The notes: generated by a model from the sequence alone, not told the origin. Shown: positions 7,803-17,812, counted from the stretch's first letter. The stretch: 64,000 nt of DNA from Betaproteobacteria bacterium RIFCSPLOWO2_12_FULL_68_20 (GCA_001770655.1 MERQ01000068.1:1-64000); one strand, 5' to 3'. Made by a program: numbers and translations.

Positions 7803-10415
7803 GTGCCAACTCCGTCACAGCCGCAGGCGCGCCTGGCCGATCAGTACGATCCGCAGGCGATCGAGCGCGAGGCGCAGGCCTTCTGGGAAAGCGCGCGCTC
7901 GTTCCGCTCGACCGAGGATCCCTCCAGGCCCAAGTTCTACTGCCTGTCCATGTTCCCCTACCCCTCGGGGAAGCTGCACATGGGGCACGTGAGGAACTAT
8001 ACCATCGGCGACGTCCTCGCCCGCTACCACCGCATGCGCGGCGCGAACGTGCTGCAGCCGATGGGCTGGGACGCGTTCGGCCTGCCCGCCGAGAACGCCG
8101 CGATGGCGAACAACGTCCCGCCGGCGAAATGGACCCGCGAGAACATCGGCACCATGAAGGCGCAGCTCAGGAGCCTCGGCTTCGCGCTCGACTGGGAGCG
8201 CGAGCTCGCCACCTGCGATCCGCGCTATTACGTGTGGAACCAGTGGCTGTTCACGCGCCTCTTCAGGAAAGGGCTCGCGTACAAGAAAACCGGCGTGGTC
8301 AACTGGGACCCGGTGGACCAGACGGTGCTCGCGAACGAGCAGGTGATCGACGGGCGCGGCTGGCGCACCGGCGCGCCGGTGGAAAAGCGCGAGATCCCGA
8401 TGTACTTCCTGCGCATCACCGCCTACGCCGAGGAGCTGCTCGCGGCGCTGGAGGAGCTGCCGGGCTGGCCCGAGCAGGTGAAGCTGATGCAGAAGAACTG
8501 GATCGGCAAGTCCGAAGGCGTGCGGCTCGCATTTCCCTACGAGCTCGACAGCGAGAAAAAGCTTCTCTGGGTGTTCACCACCCGCGCCGACACGCTGATG
8601 GGCGCGACTTTCTGCGCGGTCGCCGCCGAGCACCCGATCGCCGCATGGGCCGCGAGGCGCGACCCGCGCATCGCGGCGTTCGTTGAAGAATGCAAGCGCG
8701 GCGCCGTGATGGAAGCGGATCTCGCGCAGCTGGAGAAGAAGGGAATGCCCGCCGGGCTTTCCTGCACGCACCCGATCTCGGGGAAGCAGGTCGCGGTGTG
8801 GGTCGCGAACTACGTGCTGATGGGCTACGGCGAAGGCGCGGTGATGGCGGTGCCCGCGCACGACGAGCGCGACTTCGCGTTCGCGCGCGAGTACGGCCTG
8901 CCGATCCAGCCGGTGATCCGGCATCCGGCGGGCGACAAGGTGCCCGCTCCGTGGAAGCCCGAGTACGCCGAGTACGGCGCGTGCATCAACTCGGGGAAGT
9001 ACGACGGCCTGCCCTACCAGGACGCCGTCGATGCGATCGCAGCCGACCTGAAGGCGAAGGGCCTGGGCGAGAAGCAGGTGCAGTGGCGCCTTCGCGACTG
9101 GGGCATCTCGCGCCAGCGCTACTGGGGCTGCCCGATCCCGATCGTGCACTGCCCGGCCTGCGGCGACGTGCCGGTGCGCGACGGCGAGCTTCCGGTGCGG
9201 CTTCCGGAGCACCTGGTGCCCGACGGCACCGGCAACCCGCTCGCGAAACTGCCGGAGTTCTACGAGACGAGCTGCCCCGCGTGCAGCAAGCCCGCCCGGC
9301 GCGAGACCGACACCATGGACACCTTCGTCGACTCGTCCTGGTATTTCGCGCGCTATGCCTGCCCCGACCAGGCAGGCGCCATGCTCGACGAGCGCGCGCG
9401 CTACTGGATGCCGGTAGACCAGTACATCGGCGGGATCGAGCACGCGATCCTGCACCTGCTGTACTCGCGCTTCTTCCAGCGCCTGATGCGCGACGAGGGG
9501 CTGCTGGAGGTGTCGGAACCCTTCACCAATCTCCTCACCCAGGGCATGGTGCTCGCCGATTCGTACTATTTCGATACGCCCGAAGGACGGCGCGACTGGG
9601 TGCATCCCTCGGAGGTCGAGGTCGAGCGCGACGCCAAAGGGAAGATCGTAGCGGCGAAAAAAGGCGACGGGACCCCGGTGGTCTTCGACGGCATCGGCAC
9701 CATGTCCAAGTCGAAGAACAACGGCGTCGATCCGCAGGCGCTGATCGACAAGTACGGCGCCGACACGGCGCGCTTCTACATCATTTTCGCCTCGCCGCCG
9801 ACCAATACCCTGGAGTGGAGCGATGAGAGCGTCGAAGGCTCATATCGTTTCCTGAAGCGCCTGTGGACCTATTGCGCGAGGCTCGAGAAGCCGGGTGCGC
9901 AGATGGTGGACCATCCGGCCAAAGCGACGCGCTTCGAGATCCATTCGGTGCTCAAGCAGGCGAACTACGATCTCTCCAAGCACCAGTTCAACACCGTTGC
10001 CTCGGCGGCGATGAAGATCCTGAACGCGCTCGAAAGGTTTGCCGGCGGGAGGAACAAGGTCACGGAGGAAGGCCTGTCGATCCTGCTGCGGCTGCTCTCG
10101 CCGATCACGCCGCACGTCTGCCATCACCTGTGGCGTGCGCTCGAATTCGGGAAGCAATTCCCAGAGGCAGGCGAGGACGTCATGCGCGCGCCCTGGCCCG
10201 AGCCCGATCCCGCGGCGCTCGAGCAGGACGAAGTCGAGCTGGTGGTGCAGGTGAACGGCAAGCTGCGCGGCTCGATCCGCGTGCCCAGGGCCGCCGACCG
10301 CCCGGCGATCGAGGGGCTCGCGCTGGCGAATCCCAACGTGCAGAAGTTCGTCGCCGGGCAGAAGGTGAAGAAGGTCGTGGTGGTGCCCGGGCGCCTGGTG
10401 AACCTGGTGGTGTAG
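7803..10415 (+). CDS. leuS: Leucyl-tRNA synthetase
   Basis: 870 residues, normal for bacterial LeuRS. It charges tRNA-Leu in the cytoplasm. The class I HIGH motif appears as HMGH (59-62) after [13 protein letters not shown] appears as TMSKS (633-637). The CP1 editing domain and zinc-ribbon segments (CPACGD, CPACSK) lie between them. The GTG at 7803 puts the conserved [12 protein letters not shown] about ten residues in; the same open frame extends far upstream antisense to uvrD but is not coding there. It heads the run leuS-lptE-holA-proA, with 5 bases to lptE. Confidence 0.97.
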   Translation: MPTPSQPQARLADQYDPQAIEREAQAFWESARSFRSTEDPSRPKFYCLSMFPYPSGKLHMGHVRNYTIGDVLARYHRMRGANVLQPMGWDAFGLPAENAAMANNVPPAKWTRENIGTMKAQLRSLGFALDWERELATCDPRYYVWNQWLFTRLFRKGLAYKKTGVVNWDPVDQTVLANEQVIDGRGWRTGAPVEKREIPMYFLRITAYAEELLAALEELPGWPEQVKLMQKNWIGKSEGVRLAFPYELDSEKKLLWVFTTRADTLMGATFCAVAAEHPIAAWAARRDPRIAAFVEECKRGAVMEADLAQLEKKGMPAGLSCTHPISGKQVAVWVANYVLMGYGEGAVMAVPAHDERDFAFAREYGLPIQPVIRHPAGDKVPAPWKPEYAEYGACINSGKYDGLPYQDAVDAIAADLKAKGLGEKQVQWRLRDWGISRQRYWGCPIPIVHCPACGDVPVRDGELPVRLPEHLVPDGTGNPLAKLPEFYETSCPACSKPARRETDTMDTFVDSSWYFARYACPDQAGAMLDERARYWMPVDQYIGGIEHAILHLLYSRFFQRLMRDEGLLEVSEPFTNLLTQGMVLADSYYFDTPEGRRDWVHPSEVEVERDAKGKIVAAKKGDGTPVVFDGIGTMSKSKNNGVDPQALIDKYGADTARFYIIFASPPTNTLEWSDESVEGSYRFLKRLWTYCARLEKPGAQMVDHPAKATRFEIHSVLKQANYDLSKHQFNTVASAAMKILNALERFAGGRNKVTEEGLSILLRLLSPITPHVCHHLWRALEFGKQFPEAGEDVMRAPWPEPDPAALEQDEVELVVQVNGKLRGSIRVPRAADRPAIEGLALANPNVQKFVAGQKVKKVVVVPGRLVNLVV

Positions 10416-10420
10416 CGGCA

Positions 10421-10918
10421 ATGAGATTCGCGCTCGCGGCGCTCCTCGCCCTCGCCCTCGCCGGCTGCGGCTTCCAGCTGCGCGGCACCGCCGCCGTGCC
10501 GTTCGAGACCGTGTTCGTGCCGGCCGCCACCACCGGCATCGCGCTCGACCTCAAGCGCAACATCCAGGCCGGCACCAACGCGCGCGTGGTCGACCGGCAG
10601 AAGGACGCGCAGGCGGTCCTGCAGTTCACCGAGGAGACGCGCGAGAAGGAGATCCTGTCGCTCACCGGCACCGGGCGCGTGCGCGAGTTCCAGCTGCGCT
10701 ACCGCGTCGGCTTCCGCGTGCACGACGGCAAGGGCAGCGAATTCGTGCCGCCGACCCGCATCCAGCTCACGCGCGACGTCACCTTCAACGACACCGAGGT
10801 GCTCGCGAAAGAGACCGAGGAGCAGCTGCTGTTCCGCGACATGCAGACCGACATGGTGCAGCAGATCATGCGCCGCCTCGCGGCGGCCAAACCGCCCAAG
10901 CCCGCTGCGCCGCGGTGA
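10421..10918 (+). CDS. lptE: LPS-assembly lipoprotein LptE
   Basis: 165 residues. It starts with a lipoprotein signal ending LALALAGC (lipidated Cys16) followed by GFQLRG, the standard LptE N-terminus. LptE is the outer-membrane lipoprotein plug of the LptD translocon that inserts LPS in the outer leaflet. The rest has the expected alternating beta pattern (REFQLRYRVGFRVHD, RIQLTRDVTFNDTEVLAKE) and a C-terminal helix (MQTDMVQQIMRRL). It sits between leuS and holA, as in other betaproteobacteria, and its stop overlaps the holA start by 4 bases. Confidence 0.94.
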   Translation: MRFALAALLALALAGCGFQLRGTAAVPFETVFVPAATTGIALDLKRNIQAGTNARVVDRQKDAQAVLQFTEETREKEILSLTGTGRVREFQLRYRVGFRVHDGKGSEFVPPTRIQLTRDVTFNDTEVLAKETEEQLLFRDMQTDMVQQIMRRLAAAKPPKPAAPR

Positions 10919-11928
10919 ACCTGCGCGCCGAGCACCTCGCAGCGCACCTCGCGAAACAGCTCGCGCCGGTCTACGCGATCCACGGCGACGAGCCGCTGCT
11001 CGCGCTCGAGGCGGCCGACGCGGTGCGTGCCGCGGCGCGCCGGCGCGGCTTTCCCGAGCGCGAGGTGCTGCAGGTCGAGCGCGGCTTCGACTGGAGCGAG
11101 TTCGCGCACGCCGGCGCGGCGCGCTCGCTGTTCGGCGGCGGCAAGATCCTCGAGCTGCGCCTTCCCTCCGGAAAGCCGGGCGCGCAGGGCGGCGAGGCGA
11201 TCGCCGAGTACTGCTCCGACCCCAACCCGGAGAACCTGCTGCTCGCGACGCTGCCGCGGCTGGACCGCGCGACGCAAGGCTCGGCATGGTTCGGCGCCCT
11301 CGCCAGGGCCGGCGTGGTGGTGGACGTCTTTCCCGTCGAGCGAGCGCGCCTCGCGGCGTGGATCGGCGAGCGGCTGGCGCGCCAGAAGCAGCGCGGCTCG
11401 CGCGAGGTGCTCGAATTCCTCGCCGAGCGCGTCGAGGGGAACCTGCTCGCCGCGCACCAGGAGGTGCAGAAGCTCGTGCTGCTCGCCCCCGCGGGCGAGC
11501 TCGCGCTCGAGACCGTGCGCGAGGCGGTCGCGAACGTCGCGCGCTACGACGCATACGCCGCCTCCGAGGCGCTGCTCGCCGGCGACACGGCGCGCTACGT
11601 GCGCGTGATCGACGGGCTGCGCGGCGAGGGCGAGGCGCCGACCCACGTGCTGTGGGCGATCTCGGAGGAGCTGCGCGCGCTCGCCCGCGTCCAGGCCGGT
11701 GCGGCGGCGGGGCGCTCCCTCGACGAGCTGCTGCGCGAGAACCGGGTATGGGGAGCGCGCCAGCAGCCGATGAAGGCGGCGGCGCGGCGCCTTGCGCGCG
11801 CCGCGGTCGAGCGTTCGTGCCTGCGTTGCGCGCAGATCGATCGCGCCATCAAGGGCGTCGGACGCGGCGAGCCGTGGCAGGAGCTCGTCAAGCTTGGGCT
11901 AGAATTGGCCTATGGATCAGAAGCTTGA
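10915..11928 (+). CDS. holA: DNA polymerase III delta subunit
   Basis: 337 residues, the usual size. HolA is the clamp-loader subunit that opens the beta sliding clamp. It shows the family start [35 protein letters not shown], a degenerate AAA+ domain without Walker A, and the C-terminal collar helices ([44 protein letters not shown]). The GTG start overlaps the lptE stop and its own stop overlaps the proA start, so translation is probably coupled. Confidence 0.94.
   Translation: MNLRAEHLAAHLAKQLAPVYAIHGDEPLLALEAADAVRAAARRRGFPEREVLQVERGFDWSEFAHAGAARSLFGGGKILELRLPSGKPGAQGGEAIAEYCSDPNPENLLLATLPRLDRATQGSAWFGALARAGVVVDVFPVERARLAAWIGERLARQKQRGSREVLEFLAERVEGNLLAAHQEVQKLVLLAPAGELALETVREAVANVARYDAYAASEALLAGDTARYVRVIDGLRGEGEAPTHVLWAISEELRALARVQAGAAAGRSLDELLRENRVWGARQQPMKAAARRLARAAVERSCLRCAQIDRAIKGVGRGEPWQELVKLGLELAYGSEA
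11900..11905 (+). promoter_or_regulatory. Candidate -10 box of proA (TAGAAT)
   Basis: TAGAAT inside the end of holA stands 6 bases before the proA ATG. If used, it gives a leaderless proA transcript in addition to operon transcription. No clear -35 box. Confidence 0.35.
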
Positions 11929-13180
11929 CGTAAAAGGCCACCTGCGCGAGCTGGGCGCCCTGGCGCGCGCCGCGGCGCCGCTTCTGGCGCGCGCCGGGAC
12001 GGCGGCGAAAAACCGCGCGCTCGCCGCGATGGCGCGCGAGATCCGCGCGCGCGCCGCGCAGGTCCTGCAGGCGAACGCGGCCGACCTCGCCCAGGCGCGA
12101 AAGGAGGGCTGCGACGCGGCATTCGTCGATCGCCTGACGCTCACGCCGGAGGCGATCGAGCAGATGGCGGCGGGCGTGGAGCAGGTCGCGGCGCTCGAAG
12201 ATCCGGTCGGGAGGATTTCCGAGCGCGTGAAGCGCCCGAGCGGCATCGAGGTGGCAAAGATGCGCGTGCCGATCGGGGTGATCGCGATCATCTACGAGTC
12301 GCGCCCCAACGTCACCGCCGACGCCGCGGCGCTGTGCGTGAAATCCGGCAACGCCTGCATCCTGCGCGGGGGGTCGGAAGCGCTCGGCTCCAACCGCGCG
12401 ATCGCCGCGTGCGTGCGCGCCGGGCTCGCCGCGGCCGGGCTGCCCGAGGCGGCGGTGCAGATGGTCGAGACCGCGGACCGCGCGGCGGTGGGCGAGCTCA
12501 TCACGATGCCGGAGTTCGTGGATCTCGTCGTGCCGCGCGGCGGCAAGGAGCTGATCGCCCGCCTTTCGCGCGAGTCGCGCATCCCGATGCTCAAGCACCT
12601 GGACGGCGTGTGCCACGTGTACGTGGACGACAGCGCCGATGCCGGGATGGCGGTGCGCATCGCCGACAACGCCAAGACGCAGCGCTTCGGCGTGTGCAAC
12701 GCGATGGAGACCCTGCTGGTGGGCCAGGAAATCGCCCCGCGGGTCCTGCCCGAGATCGCCGGCATTTTCCGCGCCAAGAAAGTCGAGATGCGCGGCGACG
12801 AGGCGACGCGCAAGCTCGTCGCGGACGCCAAGTCCGCGACCGAGAAGGACTACTACACCGAGTGGCTCGCGCCGGTGGTGTCGGTGCGCGTGGTGAAGGA
12901 CCTGGACGAGGCGATCGCGCACATCGCCAAGTACGGCTCGCAGCACACCGACGCGATCGTGGCGGGCGATCGGGCGCGCGCCGAGCGCTTCCTGCGCGAG
13001 GTGGATTCGAGCTCGGTGATGTGGAACGCCTCCACCCGCTTCGCCGACGGCTACGAGTACGGCCTGGGGGCCGAGGTCGGCATCTCCACCGACCGGCTGC
13101 ACGCGCGCGGGCCGGTGGGGCTGGAGGGCCTCACGACGCAGAAGTACATCGTGCTCGGCCACGGAGAAATCCGGCAGTAG
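11912..13180 (+). CDS. proA: Gamma-glutamyl phosphate reductase
   Basis: 422 residues. ProA reduces gamma-glutamyl phosphate to glutamate semialdehyde with NADPH, the second step of proline synthesis. Motifs seen are [50 protein letters not shown] and the catalytic-cysteine region [15 protein letters not shown], then [32 protein letters not shown] at the C-terminus. It overlaps the end of holA by 17 bases. proB is not in this window. Confidence 0.97.
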   Translation: MDQKLDVKGHLRELGALARAAAPLLARAGTAAKNRALAAMAREIRARAAQVLQANAADLAQARKEGCDAAFVDRLTLTPEAIEQMAAGVEQVAALEDPVGRISERVKRPSGIEVAKMRVPIGVIAIIYESRPNVTADAAALCVKSGNACILRGGSEALGSNRAIAACVRAGLAAAGLPEAAVQMVETADRAAVGELITMPEFVDLVVPRGGKELIARLSRESRIPMLKHLDGVCHVYVDDSADAGMAVRIADNAKTQRFGVCNAMETLLVGQEIAPRVLPEIAGIFRAKKVEMRGDEATRKLVADAKSATEKDYYTEWLAPVVSVRVVKDLDEAIAHIAKYGSQHTDAIVAGDRARAERFLREVDSSSVMWNASTRFADGYEYGLGAEVGISTDRLHARGPVGLEGLTTQKYIVLGHGEIRQ

Positions 13181-13186
13181 CGGGGA

Positions 13187-13192
13187 TACAAT
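13187..13192 (+). promoter_or_regulatory. Candidate -10 box of hicB (TACAAT)
   Basis: TACAAT lies between the proA stop and the hicB ATG, 7 bases before the latter. It suggests a separate, nearly leaderless transcript for the toxin-antitoxin pair. No obvious -35 box. Confidence 0.4.
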
Positions 13193-13199
13193 AGGCCGA

Positions 13200-13418
13200 A
13201 TGAAAGGGAGCCGTTTTACGCTCGAATATTGGAACGACGATGGCTGGTACGTCGGCCGGTTGCGCGAGATTCCCGCAGTCATGAGCCAAGGAGAGTCGCT
13301 GAAGGACCTGGAGGAAAACATCCAGGACGCGTACTCCATGCTGAACCGGGCCCAGGCCGCGATCCGCCCGGCGCGCCGCAGAGTGCGAACCAAAGGCATC
13401 CGCGTCAGCCTTGCTTGA
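13200..13418 (+). CDS. HicB-family antitoxin (short form)
   Basis: 72 residues with the HicB N-terminal fold: FTLEYWNDDGWYVGRLREIPAVMSQGESLKDLEENIQDAYSML (partial RNase-H-like domain). The basic tail (RPARRRVRTKG) is short and carries no recognisable helix-turn-helix or ribbon-helix-helix DNA-binding domain. It should bind and neutralise the HicA-like toxin encoded next; the two genes overlap by 4 bases, with the antitoxin first. The pair interrupts the usual proA-nadD neighbourhood, consistent with insertion. Confidence 0.83.
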   Translation: MKGSRFTLEYWNDDGWYVGRLREIPAVMSQGESLKDLEENIQDAYSMLNRAQAAIRPARRRVRTKGIRVSLA

Positions 13419-13591
13419 GGCGCGGCCACTTCGTCAGAGAACTCGCTCGCGCAGGTTGTTACTTGTTGCGCCACGGTAGTCGGCACGACATCTACGCCAA
13501 TCCCAGGAACGGCAGGCAGGCTCCGGTGCCGCGTCATCCCGAGATCAGGGAGTCGCTTTGCCGGCTGATCCGTAAGCAGCTCGGCTTGTGA
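13415..13591 (+). CDS. HicA-family mRNA interferase toxin
   Basis: 58 residues from a TTG start that overlaps the hicB stop. The sequence shows the HicA dsRBD-like pattern: VRELARAGCYLLRHGSRHDIYANP, with the GS-x-H catalytic-histidine region, then PVPRHPEIRESLCRLIRKQLGL. HicA toxins cleave mRNA and arrest growth until HicB is resynthesised. Family members usually begin with K-R-x-[DE]-L; here the second to fifth residues are RRGH, so the start is slightly unusual but the length is right. The frame is complete with no internal stop, so the toxin is probably active. Confidence 0.82.
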   Translation: MRRGHFVRELARAGCYLLRHGSRHDIYANPRNGRQAPVPRHPEIRESLCRLIRKQLGL

Positions 13592-13600
13592 GCTAACGGC

Positions 13601-14167
13601 TTGCCTGCTTCGATCGGCATCCTCGGTGGCACTTTCGACCCCGTCCACAACGCTCACCTCGCGATCGCCCGGCTTGCGCTCGAGAAGCTGCGCCTGGAAC
13701 GGATTCTCTGGATTCCGACCGGGCATCCGCCGTACCGCAATCAGCCGCTCGCCTCGGCCGAGCACCGGTTGGCGATGCTCAAGCTCGCGCTGGCTCGAGA
13801 ACCGCGCTTCGCGGTCGACGAGCGCGAGCTCGCCGCCGGCCATTCCGGCTACACGGTGGATACGCTGGAGAGCCTGCGCGCCGAGCTCGGCGCAGAAACG
13901 CCGCTCTTTCTCCTGATGGGCGGCGACCAATTTTCCAAGCTCGAATCCTGGCACCGGCCGGACGACATCGCGCGGCTGGCGGAAATCGCGGTGTTCGCGC
14001 GTCCCGGCTGGAAAGCGTCGGGCCGCCGCGCCCGGCTGGTTCCCATGGCCCCGCTCGACATCTCGGCGAGTGACATCCGCGCCCGCGCCGCGCGCGGCGA
14101 GGACATCTCCGGCGTGGTTCCGGCCGCGGTCGCCGACTACATCTCGCGCCACAAGCTCTACCGCTGA
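13601..14167 (+). CDS. nadD: Nicotinate-nucleotide adenylyltransferase
   Basis: 188 residues. NadD adenylates nicotinate mononucleotide to deamido-NAD. Motifs: IGILGGTFDPVHNAHL (the GGTFDPxHxxH nucleotidyltransferase signature), WIPTGHPPYRN, LMGGDQFSKLESW and the ISASDIRARAARGEDI phosphate-binding segment. The TTG at 13601, four residues before IGILGG, is the only usable start because a stop lies just upstream. It overlaps rsfS by one base (TGATG). Confidence 0.95.
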   Translation: MPASIGILGGTFDPVHNAHLAIARLALEKLRLERILWIPTGHPPYRNQPLASAEHRLAMLKLALAREPRFAVDERELAAGHSGYTVDTLESLRAELGAETPLFLLMGGDQFSKLESWHRPDDIARLAEIAVFARPGWKASGRRARLVPMAPLDISASDIRARAARGEDISGVVPAAVADYISRHKLYR

Positions 14168-14541
14168 TGGACATCCGCAGGAAACAGCGCGCGGTCTTCG
14201 ACGCGCTGGAAGACATCAAGGCGCGCGACGTCGTCGTGTTCAACACCGCGCAGATGCCCTCGATGTTCGACCGGGTGGTGATCGCGAGCGGCGACTCCTC
14301 GCGCCAGGTGAAGGCGCTCGCGGACAGCGTGCAGAAAAAGCTCAGGGCGCTCGGCTCGCGCGTCTACGGCGTCGAGGGCGAGGCGGCGGGCGAGTGGGTG
14401 CTGGTGGACCTCGGCGACGTGGTGGTGCACATCATGCACCCGGCGGTGCGCAGCTTCTACAACCTGGAAGAGCTCTGGGGCGGCAAGCGCGTGCGCCTCG
14501 GCCCGCGTGCCAAGACTGCGCGTCGTCGCGCTCGGCGCTAG
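14167..14541 (+). CDS. rsfS: Ribosomal silencing factor RsfS
   Basis: 124 residues. RsfS binds ribosomal protein uL14 and blocks joining of the 50S and 30S subunits in starvation. The family core is complete: LEDIKARDVVVFNTAQMPSMFDRVVIASGDSSRQVKALADSVQKKL, then GEAAGEWVLVDLGDVVVHIMHPAVRSFYNLEELW. The C-terminus is a basic tail (RAKTARRRARR) whose coding region overlaps the start of rlmH by 35 bases. The nadD-rsfS-rlmH order is standard. Confidence 0.95.
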   Translation: MDIRRKQRAVFDALEDIKARDVVVFNTAQMPSMFDRVVIASGDSSRQVKALADSVQKKLRALGSRVYGVEGEAAGEWVLVDLGDVVVHIMHPAVRSFYNLEELWGGKRVRLGPRAKTARRRARR

Positions 14542-14914
14542 GCTGCCCGCCTGGGCCGAGGAGGCCTGCGCCGGGTATGCGAGGCGCATGCCGCGCGGCT
14601 ACGCGGTCGAGCGCATCGCGCTCAAGCGCCCAGGACGGATCCGCTCGGCGCTCGCCAAGGGATCGCGCGTGGTCGCGCTCGACGAGCGCGGAGCCGAGCT
14701 CACCACCGCCCAGTTCGCCAGGCTCCTGGACCGCGAGACCACCTTCGTCGTCGGCGGCCCGGACGGGCTGGACGCCGCGACCAGGACGAGCGCCGATCTG
14801 CTGCTGCGCCTGTCAGCGCTCACCCTGCCGCACGCGCTCGCGCAGGTGGTTCTTCTCGAGCAGATCTACCGCGCCGCGACGCTGCTCGGCGGGCATCCTT
14901 ATCACAGAGCCTAG
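14507..14914 (+). CDS. rlmH: 23S rRNA pseudouridine-1915 N3-methyltransferase RlmH (short)
   Basis: 135 residues. RlmH is a SPOUT-fold methyltransferase that modifies helix 69 of 23S rRNA. It has RVVALGARLPAWAEEACAGYARRMP at the start, GSRVVALDERGAEL, the SAM-knot VVGGPDGLD, and the invariant C-terminal PYHRA. It is about 20 residues shorter than typical members: the linker between the first strand pair and the ALDERG strand, usually KRGK-rich and helical, is reduced to LKRPGRIRSAL. The GTG start lies within rsfS. Confidence 0.92.
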   Translation: MPRLRVVALGARLPAWAEEACAGYARRMPRGYAVERIALKRPGRIRSALAKGSRVVALDERGAELTTAQFARLLDRETTFVVGGPDGLDAATRTSADLLLRLSALTLPHALAQVVLLEQIYRAATLLGGHPYHRA

Positions 14915-14932
14915 CTGCTACACTCGCGCGCC

Positions 14933-15553
14933 ATGGCCGGCCCGCCCGAGCGCAGCCTCTATCTCGCCTCGCGCAGCCCGCGCCGCCGCGAGCTGCTCGC
15001 CCAGATCGGCGTGCGCTACCACCTGCTGCTCGCGCGCGCCGCGCCGGGCGAGCAGCCGCGCCCGGGCGAGGCGCCGCAGGCCTACGTCGAGCGCGTCGCG
15101 CGCGAGAAGGCCGACGCCGGCTGGTCGAGGATGCTGCAGCGGAACCTGCCGCACGCGCCGGTGCTCGCCGCCGATACGGCGGTCGCGCTCGAGGGCCGCA
15201 TTCTCGGCAAGCCCGCCGACCGCGACGAGGCGGCAGGGATGCTGCGCTCGCTCTCGGGGCGCCGCCACGAGGTGCTCACTGCGGTCGCGCTCAGGGACGG
15301 TGAGCGCATCGAATCCGCGCTGTCGCGCTCCGAGGTCGAGTTCAAGCAGCTCGGCGAGGAGGAAATCAGGCGATACGTGGCGTCCGGGGAAGCCGACGAC
15401 AAGGCGGGCGCGTACGCGATCCAGGGCCGCGCTGCGCGCTTCATCGTCGAGATTCGCGGCAGCTACTCGGGCGCGATGGGGCTGCCGCTGTACGAGACCG
15501 CGCAGCTGCTGGAAAGGCTGGGGCCGGTGCGTGAACGAAGAAATCCTCATTAA
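14933..15553 (+). CDS. maf: Maf family nucleoside triphosphate pyrophosphatase
   Basis: 206 residues. Maf proteins hydrolyse non-canonical or excess nucleoside triphosphates (dTTP/UTP for the YhdE type). It opens with LYLASRSPRRRELLAQIG, then APVLAADTAVALEGRILGKPADRDEAAGMLRSLSGRRHEVLTAV and DKAGAYAIQGRAARFIVEIRGSYSGAMGLPLYET, all family hallmarks. ASRSPRR and DKAGAYAIQG favour the dTTP/UTP branch. A TACACT hexamer stands 8 bases before the ATG. Its last 23 bases overlap the start of rng. Confidence 0.93.
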   Translation: MAGPPERSLYLASRSPRRRELLAQIGVRYHLLLARAAPGEQPRPGEAPQAYVERVAREKADAGWSRMLQRNLPHAPVLAADTAVALEGRILGKPADRDEAAGMLRSLSGRRHEVLTAVALRDGERIESALSRSEVEFKQLGEEEIRRYVASGEADDKAGAYAIQGRAARFIVEIRGSYSGAMGLPLYETAQLLERLGPVRERRNPH

Positions 15554-16988
15554 CGTCACGCCGCAGGAGACGCGCGTCGCGATCATGGGCTCCGGCGTGG
15601 CGCAGGATCTGCTCGTCGAGCGGGCCGCGAGCCGCGGCCTGGTGGGCAACATCTACATGGGCCGCGTGGCGCGGGTGCTTCCCGGCATGCAGTCGGCGTT
15701 CGTCGAGGTGGGCCTCGAGCGCGCCACGTTCCTGCACGTCGCCGACATCTGGGAGCACCGCAGGAGCAACGGCGAGCCCGCCAGGCCGATCGAGAAGATC
15801 CTCGCCGAGGGCGAGCCGCTGCTCGCGCAGGTGGTGAAGGACCCGATCGGCTCGAAGGGCGCGCGCCTGTCGACCCAGATCTCCATCGCGGGCCGCATGC
15901 TCGTCTACCTGCCGCACGACCCGCACATCGGCATCTCGCAGAGGATCGAGGACGAGGGCGGCCGCCAGATGCTGCGCGACCGGGTGAAGGAGCTGCTCCC
16001 GGCCGACGAGAAGGGCGGTTTCATCATCCGCACGCTCGCCGAGTCGGCGAGCGACCAGGAGCTGCGCGCGGACCTGGAGTACCTGAGGAACCTGTGGCGC
16101 GACATCCAGGCGCGCGCGCTCGGCGCCGCCCCGCCGCAGCTCCTGCACCAGGAGCTGTCGCTCGCGCAGCGCGTCCTGCGCGACGTGGTGTCGGCCGACA
16201 CCGCGCGGGTGCTGGTGGACTCGCGCGAGAACTTCCACAAGCTCGCCGCGTTCGCCGACACCTACATGCCCGAGATCCGCGCCAAGCTCGAGCACTATGC
16301 CGGCGAGCGGCCGCTGTTCGAGCTGTACAACGTCGAGCCCGAGATCGAGAAGGCGCTGGCGCGCCGCGTCGACCTCAAATCGGGCGGCACGCTGGTCATC
16401 GACCAGACCGAGGCGATGACCACCATCGACGTCAACACCGGCGGCTACGTCGGCAGCCGCAATTTCGACGACACCATCTTCAAGACCAACCTGGAGGCCG
16501 CGCAGGCGATCGCGCGCCAGCTGCGCCTGAGGAACCTCGGCGGCATCATCCTCATCGACTTCATCGACATGGAGAGCGAAGAGCACCGCGCCGCGGTGCT
16601 CGAGGAGCTCGGCAAGGCGCTCGCGCGCGACCGCACGCGCATGACGGTGAACGGCTTCACCTCGCTCGGCCTGGTGGAGATGACGCGCAAGCGCACGCGC
16701 GAATCGCTCGCGCACGTGCTGTGCGAGCCCTGCCCGACCTGCGGCGGGAGGGGCGAAGTGAAGACCGCGCACACCGTGTGCTACGAGATCCTGCGCGAGA
16801 TCCTGCGCGAGGCGCGCCAGTTCCGCGCCAGGGAGTACAAGGTGCTGGCGTCCCAGCCGGTGATCGACCTGTTCCTCGAGGAGGAATCGGCCTCGCTCGC
16901 GATGCTCTCGGACTTCATCGGCAAGCCGGTCTCGGTGCAGGTCGAGTCGAGCTACGCGCAGGAGCAGTTCGACATCGTGCTGATGTGA
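15531..16988 (+). CDS. rng: Ribonuclease G
   Basis: 485 residues. RNase G is the RNase E-like endoribonuclease that matures the 5' end of 16S rRNA. It has [16 protein letters not shown] at the N-terminus, the S1 domain ([35 protein letters not shown]), the catalytic DNase I-like part with [28 protein letters not shown] and IDFIDM (metal ligands), and the zinc-link [11 protein letters not shown]. The GTG at 15531 overlaps maf and gives the canonical start. It lacks the long RNase E C-terminal scaffold. Confidence 0.96.
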   Translation: MNEEILINVTPQETRVAIMGSGVAQDLLVERAASRGLVGNIYMGRVARVLPGMQSAFVEVGLERATFLHVADIWEHRRSNGEPARPIEKILAEGEPLLAQVVKDPIGSKGARLSTQISIAGRMLVYLPHDPHIGISQRIEDEGGRQMLRDRVKELLPADEKGGFIIRTLAESASDQELRADLEYLRNLWRDIQARALGAAPPQLLHQELSLAQRVLRDVVSADTARVLVDSRENFHKLAAFADTYMPEIRAKLEHYAGERPLFELYNVEPEIEKALARRVDLKSGGTLVIDQTEAMTTIDVNTGGYVGSRNFDDTIFKTNLEAAQAIARQLRLRNLGGIILIDFIDMESEEHRAAVLEELGKALARDRTRMTVNGFTSLGLVEMTRKRTRESLAHVLCEPCPTCGGRGEVKTAHTVCYEILREILREARQFRAREYKVLASQPVIDLFLEEESASLAMLSDFIGKPVSVQVESSYAQEQFDIVLM

Positions 16989-17004
16989 TTCGAGGAGATC
17001 CCGG

Positions 17005-17640
17005 ATGTCCTGGCTGACCGCGGCGTTCTACGACCGCTTCATGCGGGTGAGCGAGGAGGCCTGCCTCGGCGCCTGGCGCGCCGAGCTGCTGGGCGGACTC
17101 TCGGGCGAGGTGCTCGAGGTCGGCGCCGGCACCGGCGCGACGCTCGCGCTGTACCCGAAGTCGGTGACGCGGCTCGTCGCGTGCGAACCCGATTCGCACA
17201 TGCGCCGCAGGCTTCAGGCGAAAGTCGATTCATCCGGTGCGCGCAAGGTCGAGGTCTGCGACGCGGGCCTCGGCAGTCTTCCCTTCGCTGCGGCCTCGTT
17301 CGACGCGGTAGTGTGCTCGCTCGTGCTGTGCTCGGTGCCCGACCAGAAGGCCGCGCTCGCGGAAATCGCCCGTGTGCTCCGGCCGGGCGGCCGCTTCGTT
17401 TTCCTCGAGCACGTCGCCGCCGACAACCGCCCCGAGCGGCTCAAGTGGCAGCGCAGGATCGAGCCGGTGTGGAAGCGCCTGATGGACAACTGCCACCTGA
17501 CGCGCCGCACCGAGGCGGCGATCGCCGCGGCGGGTTTCGAGATCGAGGCGATCAAGCGCGAGAGCATCAGAAAAGCGCTGCCGATCGTGCGGCCGAGCGT
17601 GCGCGGGGTCGCGCGCAAGCGCGCCGCTGAGAAGAAGTAG
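17005..17640 (+). CDS. Class I SAM-dependent methyltransferase
   Basis: 211 residues of methyltransferase type 11 form. The SAM-binding motif is [14 protein letters not shown] (about 35-48), the acidic residue VACEPD caps motif II, and [40 protein letters not shown] gives motifs IV-VI. Substrate unknown; the EH-x-x segment after motif VI and the overall length resemble METTL7/phospholipid-N-methyltransferase-like families, but that is weak. It follows rng by 16 bases and is closed by a strong terminator. Confidence 0.85.
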   Translation: MSWLTAAFYDRFMRVSEEACLGAWRAELLGGLSGEVLEVGAGTGATLALYPKSVTRLVACEPDSHMRRRLQAKVDSSGARKVEVCDAGLGSLPFAAASFDAVVCSLVLCSVPDQKAALAEIARVLRPGGRFVFLEHVAADNRPERLKWQRRIEPVWKRLMDNCHLTRRTEAAIAAAGFEIEAIKRESIRKALPIVRPSVRGVARKRAAEKK

Positions 17641-17652
17641 GCATCCCGGCCG

Positions 17653-17684
17653 GAAAAAAAGGCCGCCCGCGGGCGGCCTTTTTC
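17653..17684 (+). terminator. Intrinsic terminator, bidirectional
   Basis: The perfect stem GGCCGCCC/GGGCGGCC (17661-17678, 2-base centre) is flanked by seven A's on the left and five T's on the right. It can end the plus-strand rng/methyltransferase transcript and the minus-strand tRNA-Arg transcript. Confidence 0.9.
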
Positions 17685-17690
17685 ATTCAG

Positions 17691-17767
17691 TGGCGCGCCC
17701 GGCGGGATTCGAACCCACGACCCTTGGCTTCGGAGGCCAATACTCTGATCCGCTGAGCTACGGGCGC
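17691..17767 (-). tRNA. tRNA-Arg (anticodon CCG)
   Basis: 77 bases including an encoded CCA end (17691-17693). Acceptor arms GCGCCCG/CGGGCGC pair perfectly. The anticodon stem TTGGC/GCCAA holds the loop CTCCGAA, giving anticodon CCG, which reads CGG arginine codons. The T-arm GTGGG-TTCGAAT-CCCGC is canonical, and the D-arm starts with GCTCAGCGG. Confidence 0.96.
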
Positions 17768-17812
17768 TTTCAAGTTAAAATCATACCGTTATCTCATCCT
17801 CAGGCCAAAGTT

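Noticed and set aside
4989..10415. A single plus-strand open frame of about 1,800 codons ending in leuS
   Set aside because: Only the part from 7803 is coding. The first 2.8 kb is antisense to uvrD and fecR and stays open only because of GC bias; there is no domain similarity and no conserved start there.
17690..17812. N-terminal extension (beginning MARPAGFEPTT) of the small membrane protein
   Set aside because: This is the translation of tRNA-Arg DNA, a well-known artefact. The real start is the GTG at 17813.
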